8,735 bases of DNA. Source: an uncultured Candidatus Altimarinota bacterium (GTDB taxonomy: Bacteria > Patescibacteriota > Gracilibacteria > BD1-5 > UBA2023). The number at the start of each line of letters is the position of its first letter. Within the stretch, counting starts at the first letter, position 1. The position numbers were made by a program, and so were the translations under genes. A model generated the notes under the pieces. It did not search any database. It worked only from the letters and a program-made list of their open reading frames with translations, and was not told where the DNA came from. The stretch is from the NCBI GenBank assembly GCA_938036655.1, contig CALHQS010000034.1, positions 1 through 8,735 on the forward strand. The letters run 5' to 3'. Positions 1 through 8,734 of the stretch are shown here, piece by piece.

Positions 1-1
1 T

Positions 2-2698
2 ATTAAGCGAAAAATTCAGGAAGCCTATCTTGCATATCAACTCAATCAAACATACAGCAAGGAAAAAATTCTTGAAATGTATCTCAATTTGATTGAATTT
101 GGGCACGGTGCAAATGGCGTAGAACAAGCTTCGTTGACGTTTTTTGGAAAAAGTGCGAAAGATGTGGGGCCACTTGGAGCCACTATCCTTGCCTCCCTCC
201 CAAAAAGCCCGACAGCATTTTCACCATATTCAAAGCGCGAACGACTCATGGGAAAAATTGAAGCATACCCTTCGGACATGCCAACTGATCGTGTTTTGCT
301 CAACGATTTGGAGGTTGCCAACAAAAAATACGGAACACTTTATACAGAATTTAAAAATTATATCCAAAATCTCACTTTCACACAAAAAGGAAACAATTCC
401 GTAGAGGCATGTGGAATGAAAAAGGAGTATGTTGCCAATAGTGCTTACACGCCAAATTCTCGCTGATGTAAAGAAGTTAATTACGAGGATGTTCTCAATT
501 TGCTCGGAAATATCACCGTAAAATGACAGCTCGCGATTGATGACCATGCGCCTGAAGAATATACGATCGAATACAGTGTTGGGCGTAAAGATTATGTAGC
601 AACTCAAATGCTTCGTTACAAAAAAATCACGCCAGATGTTTTTGCAAAAATTATTTATGATGGGCTTGAATTCCAATTCAATGTGCCAGCAAATAATTTG
701 CAATATCCATATTTTATCATGTATGTTCAGGAACAACTGGAAGCGAAATATGGAAATGACATCAATATCAAAAAAGGCCTCAAAGTCTATACAACCCTTC
801 GTCCAAATTTACAAAAAGAGGCTGAAAAAATTATTGTCCAACAGGTAAAGGATAATAAAAATCAGGGGGCAACAAGTGCTTCGTTGGTAGCGATGGATAA
901 CACAACTGGAGAAATTATCGCGATGGTTGGTGGTCCTGATTACAACGACAATAAAAATAATATGACGACGGCGCTTCGTCAGCCAGGTTCATCATTTAAA
1001 CCACTTGTGTATGGGCTTGCGATTTCAAAACATCCAATTGGGCCAGAAAGTCCTGTGGCTGATGTAAAAACAAAATTTGGTAGTTATGAACCCAACAACT
1101 ATGATCGCAGTTTCCGCGGAATTATGACGGTTGGGCAGGCGCTCGCCTATTCTCGAAATATTCCAGCCGTAAAAATGTATTTCTTGGCAGGAAATGAAAA
1201 AGAAATTATCCCGTTTACGAAAAATATTGGAATTACGACTCTGAATGCTGATTTTGGTTATGGTGCGCCACTTTCACTCGGTTCTGGTGAAGTGAAAGCT
1301 ATTGAAATGATGCAGGCGTATTCGGTTTTTGCTAATAATGGTATCAAAAATGAGGCTCACGCAATCAAGCGAATTGAGGATTCTCAGGGTGGTGTCATCG
1401 AAGAACGCGTGAATAAACAGGGACAAGAAGTTTTCTCGCCAGCCGCGTCGTACATTATTAGTAAAATTCTTTCAGAAAATAATTATCGTCCAGAATCTCC
1501 AACTTGGCGAAATAATCTGACTGTAAACGGAAAAACTGCCGCTGCAAAAACCGGAACTTCCAACATGGAAAATAAAAAAACTGGAAAAATTCTACCGCGC
1601 GATACATGGACAGTTGGTTATAGTCCAAATATTACGACGGTTGTTTGGGCGGGAAATGTTGATGGTTCACCACTCAAAGGAACGTGTGATGGTATCAACT
1701 GTGCAGCGCCTGCTTGGAAAAAATTCATGACATACGCGCTGAAAGATTTGCCAAATACGCCATTCAAAGAGCCAGCTGGACTTTTCAAAGTAAAAACAGC
1801 AAAACTCAGTGGACTTTTGAGTGATGGCGGTATTAATAATCTGACTGCGGTAAAACTTGAAGAAAAAGATTCTGGAAGTAAAGAAATTAAACTGGATGGA
1901 CTTTGTGGTGGACCAGTAACGCCGAATACACCAGAAGATGCCATTATTGTGGGATACGCACCAACGTCCAAACCAATCGTTGATCGCTATGATCCAGAGT
2001 GGCTCAAAGGATTTTTTGCAGCAGCAAACATCAGCGCCATGTCTGAGCACGATGGAAAAACTTCCACAACGCCATGTGATCGTCCAAATTCAAAAGGAAC
2101 TGTTAATATTTCCACAAAAATTGTTGGTGCGGGACAAAATATTTTAGAGGTGAGTTGGTCGGGTGATCGTCCAATTGTTAAATTCCGAGTAAGTGTTGAT
2201 GGAAAAGTTTTGAAAGAAACTTCTTATGAAGATGCTGCTCGAAATGGCACTGATCGTATCAGTACGACATCTTTGAGTGTATCAAATGCGATTGTAGTTG
2301 ACCTCATTGATGCGTATGGATACCGATATTCGTACTCAACGAATGGAAGTGGTGAAGGAACTTCAGAAACAACCCCCACTCTTCCAAGTATCAATGAAGA
2401 TAACGCAAATATTGAGCCGAGCATTTCTATCACCAACCCATCGCGTGGAAGCATTAGTATCTACGCAGGAGATATGTTCAATTTGCGATTTGGTATCACA
2501 GTAGGTACCACCAAGCGTACCATCAATGTAACACTTGATGGAAAAAATATTCAGTCAGCAACTTCATGAGACACTTTCGTGATTCCTATACTCACAGCAG
2601 ATTTGGCACCAGGCAATCACCAAGTGAATGTCACGGTCACTGATGGCAATGGAAAAACCGCTTCAAAATCTATAACACTTACCATTCTAGCACGATAA
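2..2698 (+). CDS. Class A penicillin-binding protein (transglycosylase/transpeptidase), 5'-truncated, three in-frame UGA=Gly codons
   Basis: Bifunctional peptidoglycan synthase of the PBP1A type: it polymerises lipid II and cross-links stem peptides outside the membrane. The start, membrane anchor and first catalytic motifs of the GT51 domain lie left of the window; 898 residues are visible. Residues 1-75 hold the end of GT51 (RKIQEA, ILEMYLN, a GVEQA...FFGK block). The transpeptidase begins near residue 259 (GLKVYTTL) and has the full catalytic set: SSFK with nucleophile Ser330 and Lys333, SRN at 384-386, and KTG at 516-518. After about residue 590 comes a Cys-containing linker, a beta-rich stretch (about 700-785) and an Ig-like C-terminal module (about 805-898). 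TGA codons at 464, 524 and 2567 (residues 155, 175, 856) interrupt a frame that is otherwise open from base 2 to TAA at 2696; all three lie outside catalytic motifs. Under the standard code it would look like a broken pseudogene. The family call is firm; whether it is PBP1A, 1B or 1C is not settled. Confidence 0.93.
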
Positions 2699-2700
2699 TT

Positions 2701-3378
2701 ATGAAATACTCAAATGTTTCTGTTGCATACGGCGAAAGAACAATTTTGCACGATATCAGCCTTGAGATCCAACCGGGAGAATTTGTTTTCCTGATTGGAT
2801 CTTCTGGAAGCGGAAAAACCAGTTTTATCCGCACGCTTTTGGGTGCCAAAAAAATTAAATCTGGGAAAATTTTGGACGATACTGGCAATGACATCAGTAC
2901 GCTTTATCCGAAAAAATTATTACAATATCGTCGAAATCTTGGAATTATTTTTCAGGATTTTAAGCTGTTACCACGAAAAACCGTTCGTGAAAATGTAGCG
3001 TTTGCGATGGAAGTTTGTGGCTATTCTCAAAAGGAAATTCACAAACGAATTCCTGAAATTCTCGCGCAAGTTGGTCTTTTAGCAAAAAAAGAGAAATTCG
3101 TAGAAACACTTTCTGGTGGAGAAATTCAGCGAACTTGTATCGCGCGCGCCCTCATTCATCATCCGCAGATTATTATTGGAGATGAGCCGACGGGAAATCT
3201 TGATAAACATAATGCGCTGGAAGTGATTCATTTGCTTGAAAAACTCAACGAACAAGGAAAAACGGTGATTGTAGCGACTCATGACGAACATCTAGTAAAT
3301 ACTCTCAAAAAACGCGTGATAGCCTTCAGGGATGGGAAAATTTTTTCTGATGAAAAAAACGGCACTTATTGTCTTTAA
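2701..3378 (+). CDS. ftsE: FtsE-like cell division ABC transporter ATPase
   Basis: Cytoplasmic ABC ATPase of 225 residues, the usual FtsE length. Visible motifs in order: Walker A GSSGSGKT (33-40), Q-loop Gln85 in FQDFKLLP, a following TVRENVAFA block typical of FtsE, signature LSGGE (137-141), Walker B IIIGDE (157-162) followed by PTGNLD, and the switch His194 in ATHD. In known systems FtsE binds FtsX and uses ATP hydrolysis to control septal peptidoglycan hydrolases. The ATG at 2701 fits the family N-terminus and lies 2 nt after the PBP stop; no Shine-Dalgarno sequence precedes it, so translation may be coupled. The stop is TAA. None of its 18 glycines is encoded by TGA, so it reads through under any code. 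Oddly, no ftsX follows; the next gene is a flippase. Another small ABC ATPase such as a LolD/MacB relative is possible, but the Q-loop region favours FtsE. Confidence 0.88.
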   Translation: MKYSNVSVAYGERTILHDISLEIQPGEFVFLIGSSGSGKTSFIRTLLGAKKIKSGKILDDTGNDISTLYPKKLLQYRRNLGIIFQDFKLLPRKTVRENVAFAMEVCGYSQKEIHKRIPEILAQVGLLAKKEKFVETLSGGEIQRTCIARALIHHPQIIIGDEPTGNLDKHNALEVIHLLEKLNEQGKTVIVATHDEHLVNTLKKRVIAFRDGKIFSDEKNGTYCL

Positions 3379-3381
3379 AAT

Positions 3382-4872
3382 ATGATTACTGAAGAAAATC
3401 TCGCCAAAAAATTTATTGGAAAAGGCTTTTGGCTCTATCTTTTTACATTTCTTTCTGCGCCACTCGCCTACATTGCAAAAATGATTTTGTCGCGCGATGT
3501 GAGCGTCGCAGAATTTGGAATTTTTTATGGAATCGTGAGTCTGATAACGCTTTTATCAGCACTCAATGACCTTGGCGGAACTGAAAGTCTCAATTATTTT
3601 TTGCCAAAATACATTATTCGAAAAGAATACGGAAAAGTAAAATATCTTCTGTGACTGGTTTTTAGGTTGCAGATTTTTTCGAGTTTGGCGATTATTGGGA
3701 TTATTTTTTTGTTTGGCGATACAATCGCACTCATTCATTTTAAGGACATTCAGGCCGCGGAAATGCTTCGTATTATGTCGATGTTTTTTCTAGGTTCCAA
3801 TATTTTACATATTTGTACGGCGCTTTTTTCGGCCACGCAAAATACTAAACTCCAAAAGTCCACCGAATTTGTACGGCTCGCCTCAACACTTGCATTGATG
3901 GCAGGGATTTTTTTCCTCGATATTGGAAAACTCATTTTATACGCGTGGATTTGGATTTTGGGTGTGCTGATAGCCATTTTATTTGCAGGATTTTTTGCCT
4001 ACGAAAAATATTATGTCGAATATCTAAAGAATATTCCCACAGAAAAAGATACTATTTTGCGAAAGGATTTTATCAAATACGCGATTCCGACATTTTTGAC
4101 AGCCAACATTAGCCTTATTTTATCGCAAATTGACGCGCAACTCGTAACAGGAATTCTTGGAAATGAAGCACAATGATTGTATAGTAATTATTTGTCAATC
4201 ATGACACTACCATTCATCGTCATTGCGCCAATTATGGCATTTCTCTTCCCTGTTTTTACCGAACTACACGCACGCGGAAATACGGAAAAAATTTTGTTTT
4301 TATACAAAAATTTGATGCTCTACTTTGTAATCATTGCGATTTGGGTTTCATTTTTTCTTTTCCAAACAGGCACAAATTGGGCACAAATATTATTTGGTGC
4401 ATCATACATCAAATCAGGAATTATTTTGCAATATTCAGTGCCATTTTTGATTTTTAATATTCTCAACCAACTCAATTTTCAATTACTAGCAGGAACAGGT
4501 CATGCCTGGAGTCGTACGATTAGCTTTGGAATTGTCTTGCCGATCAATATCGCACTCAATATTTATCTGATTCCAAAATTTAGTGTCGAATGATCGGCAC
4601 TCGCGGTTGGAATCTCATGGATTCCACTCTACCTGATGACATTATATTCATCACGAAAATATATTTCAATGCCACCGATTTTTCCTATTTTTCTCAATAT
4701 TATCGCGGTCGTGGAAGCGTATTTTCTCGGAAAAATCATCACCGAAAGCGGAAAATTTTCTTCTGTCAGCGAACTCCTTTTGATGATTGGAATTTACGCG
4801 ATTTTCTTCGTGTTAATCAATTTTTCTACCTTCAAAAACGCGATTCCTCTTTTAAAAACTCACCGTTCATAG
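3382..4872 (+). CDS. Wzx-like polysaccharide flippase (MOP superfamily), three in-frame UGA=Gly codons
   Basis: Multi-pass membrane protein of 496 residues, the normal size for polysaccharide flippases that move undecaprenyl-linked glycans across the membrane. Hydrophobic segments run through the whole chain, with short basic or polar loops. The N-terminal pattern resembles the Polysacc_synt family: a helix near 14-36, then SRDVSVAEFGIF, then LNDLGG near 61-66. A middle block at 248-296 (SQID, GILGNEAQ-G-LYS, LFPVFTEL) and the IPKFSVE-G-SALAV stretch near 398-409 also match family patterns. TGA codons at 3652, 4174 and 4591 (residues 91, 265, 404) split it into apparent fragments; the last two fall where the family commonly has Gly. 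The ATG at 3382 is 3 nt after ftsE and the stop is TAG. With PBP, ftsE and murD nearby, a lipid II flippase role is an alternative, but it looks more like Wzx than MurJ. The transported glycan is unknown. Confidence 0.88.
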
Positions 4873-4873
4873 T

Positions 4874-7800
4874 ATGCAATTTATTTTTTCTGGAATTATT
4901 TTCTTCCTTTGGTCAATTTTTGTAATTTTTTTGTATTATTCACAAAATCTCAGCCATATCCGCCTTCTTCAAGTAAATAATTTAGGATTATTGGTAGGAT
5001 TTTTGGTAGTATTTGGAATTCTTTTTGCGCTCTACAAAAAATTTGCATACCAAAAAAGTGCAAATAATACCACTTGGAATTTTTGGACGATTTTATGAGG
5101 ATTTTTTGCGCAACTTTTTCTTGTTTGTGCCTTGTATTCGGTATTGGTAAGCGAAGTATTTTCGTGAGCCAATGCATTTATTTTGTTCGGAAAAATTCTA
5201 CAAATGCTTGCGTATCCGTTTTTTCTCGTGTTCTTGTGGCGAGCAGTGGGTGCAACAATTTTTTCTCGAAGCGATATTTGGAAAAATATTTCCAAAAAAT
5301 TTACTATCCCAGCAGAAACCACGATTGGAATGTTGGTTTTTGTGATGGAAATGTTTACGCTTGGGTTATTTGGTGCAATCAGGCTTGAAGGACTTTTGGG
5401 ACTTCTTGGAATTTTGACAATTATTAGTTTTGTGGGCTGGAAAATTATTTTTTCTGATATTAAAAATTTAAAAATCACGATTTTAAGCTCGCCAATTTCA
5501 TTCAAAATTATTTCGGCAGAACTGGTTTTTTCAGTGCTTGCATTCGTAGTTTCTGTCGCGTTTATCAATATTTTGCGACCCATGCCGATTGGTTGGGACG
5601 ATATCGGGGTATATATGAATTTTCCGCGCCTTATAGCCAAAAGTGGCGAACTTTTGTCGGCGGCCGGAATGACGAATTGGCACTTGGTGACTGCATCCGG
5701 ATTTTTGATAGGCGACACAACTGCGATAGCATTTTTTGTGAATCAAATCGGCGGAATTCTCGCAACTATTACAATTATTTCGACATTATCACTCCTTTTT
5801 GAGAAAAAAAATTCCGAGAAAAAAACTGATTCGCGTTTTTTGATTTTGCCAATAATTTTGGGTATCGTGTATTATCTGATGCCAATGACGATTTTTCAAC
5901 AGGCAAAAGATATGAAGTTGGATCCGGCGCTTATGTTCGTGAGTGTCACGGCATTTATGACACTCATTCTCGCGATTAAATCATTTTTTGAAGACGAAAA
6001 TTTTAAAAAGACACTTTTTCTTAGTTTTTTAGCTGGAATTTTCGTCGGATTTGCGTTCAGTATCAAGATTACCTCGCTCATGCTGATTCTCGCGAGCCTC
6101 GGATTTGTATCGTATCAAATTCTCGGAATTGGCGGATTTATCGGATTTTCTGGAATTTTTGTAGCGATTTTTACGAAACTTGGGCTCTGGTCGCAAATGT
6201 TTGTACAAATCCCAAGCGATTCGATCGGAATTTTTATTTGAGGTCTTGTGGTTGGGATTTCTGGGTATATTTTTGCATTTTTTAGTCATACAAAAAATAT
6301 TTGCAAATATACCAAAATTACTGGAATTTTTCTTATTGGAATCACGATTCCTGTGGCGCCTTGGGTTACAAAAAATTTTATACAACTTTCTGGACAAAAA
6401 ATTTCGCTTTATAGTCTTATCAATGGGAGTCGCGAAGATCGTTCGCATGGAATTTTTTTCGCGGATTTTGGAAAAATTTATTCCACCAAAGAGCTGGCCG
6501 AGCGCGAAGCAGACACGAGTTATGCGATGATTACGGACGATGGAACGTCGCTCAATGAGGATTTCGCTCGATATTTTGGGCAAGAAACAGGTATTAATAA
6601 TTATCTAAAATTGCCCGCAAATCTAACTTTACAAAAAAATCAAATCGGCGAATTTACAGATATTACCTACATTTTTTTGGCATTTGTCCCAGTTTCGCTT
6701 TTGTTGCTTCATACAAAATCCGAAAAAAAATATAAAATCTTGTGGCTTGGTGGAATTATTTTTCTGCTGATTTTTGGATTGATGAGCTTTGGAAGGGCAT
6801 TTGGAGAAATTGGAATTTTCGCGACAATGACGAATATTCTTTGAACAATTTCGCTTCCAGTTGGCTATGGAATTCTTCTCATTCCAATAATTTTAATGCT
6901 TTTGCTCGCACATTTTTGTCTTTCACAAAAAACCACAAAGCAAAAAAATATTCTCGGACTCATTTTTTTCCTCGCATTCTACGGATTTTTGTTCTGGATT
7001 TCTGCATTTGGCGTGGTTTGGTACGGAATTTTGATTTATTTTTTGATGCTTGCTCTCGTTGGTTTTGGTATCGAAAATATCAATGATTCGGAAAATGATT
7101 CATCTGGAATGAAACAATTATATACCCTCGGTTTTTTTATCTTGATTGGGTTGTATATTTTTGGAAGCGCCATTTTGCATTCGTACAAAAATCTCACTAC
7201 CGCTGGTTACAACGAATACAAATACGGGCAACTTTCACAAAATTCAGCCATTTTCTTTTACAAAAATGATTATTTTGAGCCACTTCTCGAGCTCAATCTC
7301 AAAAATTCTGAAAATTTGGCACAAGGAATTTCTGAAAAATTTTCATCACTTCCAAATGTAAATTTTTTGAAAAATTGGTGGCCTGATAGTACGCCAAAAA
7401 CACCACAAAGCCTCCATGAAGGATTTGTACAGATGAATGTGGAATTGCAATTTTACGAACATCAAATTCCCGCGCTCAAGAATTATGCGGATGAGTCGAT
7501 TACAAACATCCGTGAAAATTCGCAATTGTCATTGGAGCAAAAAAGGAGCGAAATACAGAAGATCCAGACGCAATTGGATACAAATCTCCAAAAAATTCGT
7601 TCTATTATCGCGCAGCTTCGTCAAGGGATTTCCGCGATGAATCCTCTCATGGATGCTATGTACGCAAAAATTCTTTCGCCTGAAAAAAATCAGGAAAATG
7701 ACGCGCCAATTTATCGCATTGGGACATTTTTTACATATTTTATCAACAATAATCGCGTGCGTTTTTATGACGATAGTCTGTTGATTTCATTTCAAAAATA

Positions 7801-8323
7801 TTTTTACGACAAAAATCCAAACATTACGATCGATCGTTTGAAAAAAATGGGATTTAAATATTTACTCCTCGATCTCAACGCGGCGACGATTGACAAAAAA
7901 ATTTCCAATGAAGTGGCTCGAAAGGAAGACAGAAAATCACTGACTGATCGCCACGAAAATTTTTTAAAAACAATAAAAAATCCGCAATTGGAGCTCGTGA
8001 GTACGGATAACCTTTGTTTGCGATTTGCTATTGATGAATTTAAAAATGGCAACATTGAAAATGATGAAGATTTTTTGAAAATTGCTGGAACGAATTATAC
8101 GAGTTATACGGGTGAAAGCGGAAATTTGCAAGCGATTTCCCCGACAGAAAAACGATCTGCGTGTATCGAGGCGGTGTATGCGCACATCAAAAAAAACGGA
8201 AGCAAGTCGTATTCATATTTTTTGCCAGCGCTCAATGCCAAAAGTCAGGAAGAATTTAATCAGGCTTTTGCACAACTTTTCCCAAATCAAACTTGGTTTG
8301 CACTTTTTAAAATCAAAGAATAA
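4874..8323 (+). CDS. Large polytopic membrane protein, putative GT-C-type glycosyltransferase with soluble C-terminal region; four in-frame UGA=Gly codons
   Basis: 1149 residues. The first 770 or so are mainly hydrophobic helices, with a polar loop at about 500-595; the last 380 are hydrophilic. GT-C-like features: an acidic pair after an early helix, in PIGWDDIGVY (Asp242, Asp243), followed by NFPRL; a second acidic site in MKLDPALMF (Asp350); and a GFAFSIKITS stretch (392-401) like the Lys-containing helix of PMT/ArnT-type enzymes. Such enzymes move sugars from lipid-phosphate donors on the outer face of the membrane. The C-terminal part has a charged, Gln-rich probable coiled coil (about 873-920), then a region with LKKMGFKYLLLD (989-1000), similar in style to soluble domains of GT-C proteins. 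TGA codons lie at 5096, 5165, 6239 and 6842 (residues 75, 98, 456, 657). The frame is otherwise open from ATG 4874, 1 nt after the flippase TAG, to TAA 8321. One long gene is well supported; the function is inferred from fold-like motifs and context and could be another large envelope protein. Confidence 0.82.
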
Positions 8324-8352
8324 AAAAAAAACGGACTATTGTCCGTTTTTTA
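8322..8352. terminator. Bidirectional intrinsic terminator between convergent genes
   Basis: A perfect 6-bp stem (ACGGAC at 8331-8336, GTCCGT at 8341-8346) closes a 4-nt loop (TATT). A run of ten A precedes the stem loop and six T follow (8346-8351), so RNA from either strand ends in a hairpin plus U-tract. A-T pairing of the flanking tracts could lengthen the stem. It begins inside the stop codon of the 1149-residue gene and overlaps the 3' end of murD. The structure is seen directly; termination activity is inferred. Confidence 0.87.
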
Positions 8353-8734
8353 AATTTCCAATTGCCGCACGAAATTGATTCGCACGATCCAAATAATCCT
8401 TGAATAAACCAAATGAAGCGCATCCTGGCGAAAGCATCAAAATATCGCCATTTTCTCCAAAACCAAAAAGCCAATTCGTTGCTTTCTCAAGCGAATCTGT
8501 TTCCAAAAATTCAATATTATTTTTGGCAGCTAAATCAGCAAATTTTTTTTTCGTCGCACCAATACACGCAATTTTCTTCACGCGCCGAGCAAAGATTTCA
8601 CTAAGATCAGAAAAATCATCACCCTTATCAGATCCACCCGCAATAAGCAAAATATTTTTGGAATCGCCATACGAATGAAGCGCCGCAGTAAGACTCTGCG
8701 CGGAAGTCGATTTGGAATCTTCTACGATTTTAAC
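8336..8734 (-). CDS. murD: UDP-N-acetylmuramoylalanine--D-glutamate ligase (MurD), C-terminal part, 5'-truncated by window
   Basis: Cytoplasmic Mur ligase that adds D-glutamate to UDP-MurNAc-L-alanine using ATP. The frame is open to the right edge and gives 132 C-terminal residues, covering most of the Mur ligase C-terminal (ligand-binding) domain. MurD markers: EDSKST (5-10, the family DSKaTN motif), IAGGSDKGDDFSDL (31-44), LSPGCASFGLFKDYLDR (101-117) and NQFR (119-122). The ATP-binding central domain and the start lie outside the window, so activity cannot be judged. It converges on the plus-strand run and ends at TAG (complement of 8336-8338), inside the terminator hairpin. No TGA occurs in the visible frame, and its 12 visible glycines use GGN codons. 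It supports peptidoglycan synthesis in this organism, together with the PBP on the other strand. Confidence 0.93.
   Translation of the reverse strand, partial: VKIVEDSKSTSAQSLTAALHSYGDSKNILLIAGGSDKGDDFSDLSEIFARRVKKIACIGATKKKFADLAAKNNIEFLETDSLEKATNWLFGFGENGDILMLSPGCASFGLFKDYLDRANQFRAAIGNLKNGQ

Noticed and set aside
77..2569. PBP gene as a pseudogene or as separate N- and C-terminal genes with a frameshift
   Set aside because: The pieces share one frame, are joined only through TGA codons, and all visible catalytic motifs are intact. The same pattern appears in two neighbouring genes, which fits a genetic code change rather than decay.
4590..4925. Plus-strand 111-codon frame starting at the ATG that overlaps the flippase TGA at 4591
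   Set aside because: It is in a different frame from the flippase, which continues through that TGA to 4872. The product is Phe/Arg-rich with no family match and overlaps two real genes.
5032..5718. 228-codon open frame on the minus strand
   Set aside because: It lies antisense to the GT-C-like gene, has no recognisable domain, and has a Lys/Ile/Pro-rich composition typical of the reverse strand of AT-rich membrane-protein coding sequence.
6029..6583. 184-codon open frame on the minus strand
   Set aside because: Antisense to the same gene, rich in Arg, Asn and Lys, with no motif; it crosses the recoded TGA at 6239 on the opposite strand only by chance.
464..6844. UGA as selenocysteine or as programmed readthrough
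   Set aside because: Ten sites in three unrelated envelope proteins, mostly in linkers and membrane helices, with no obvious stem-loop after them. No family here is known to contain selenocysteine.
464..6844. UGA as tryptophan (Mycoplasma-type table 4)
   Set aside because: TGG is used normally for Trp, and the flippase sites at 4174 and 4591 match family glycines. A class A PBP and MurD also do not suit wall-less mollicutes.
7826..7837. Perfect 12-bp palindrome ACGATCGATCGT, a possible operator or methylation site
   Set aside because: It lies inside coding sequence (Thr-Ile-Asp-Arg codons), has no symmetric flanks and appears only once; most likely chance.
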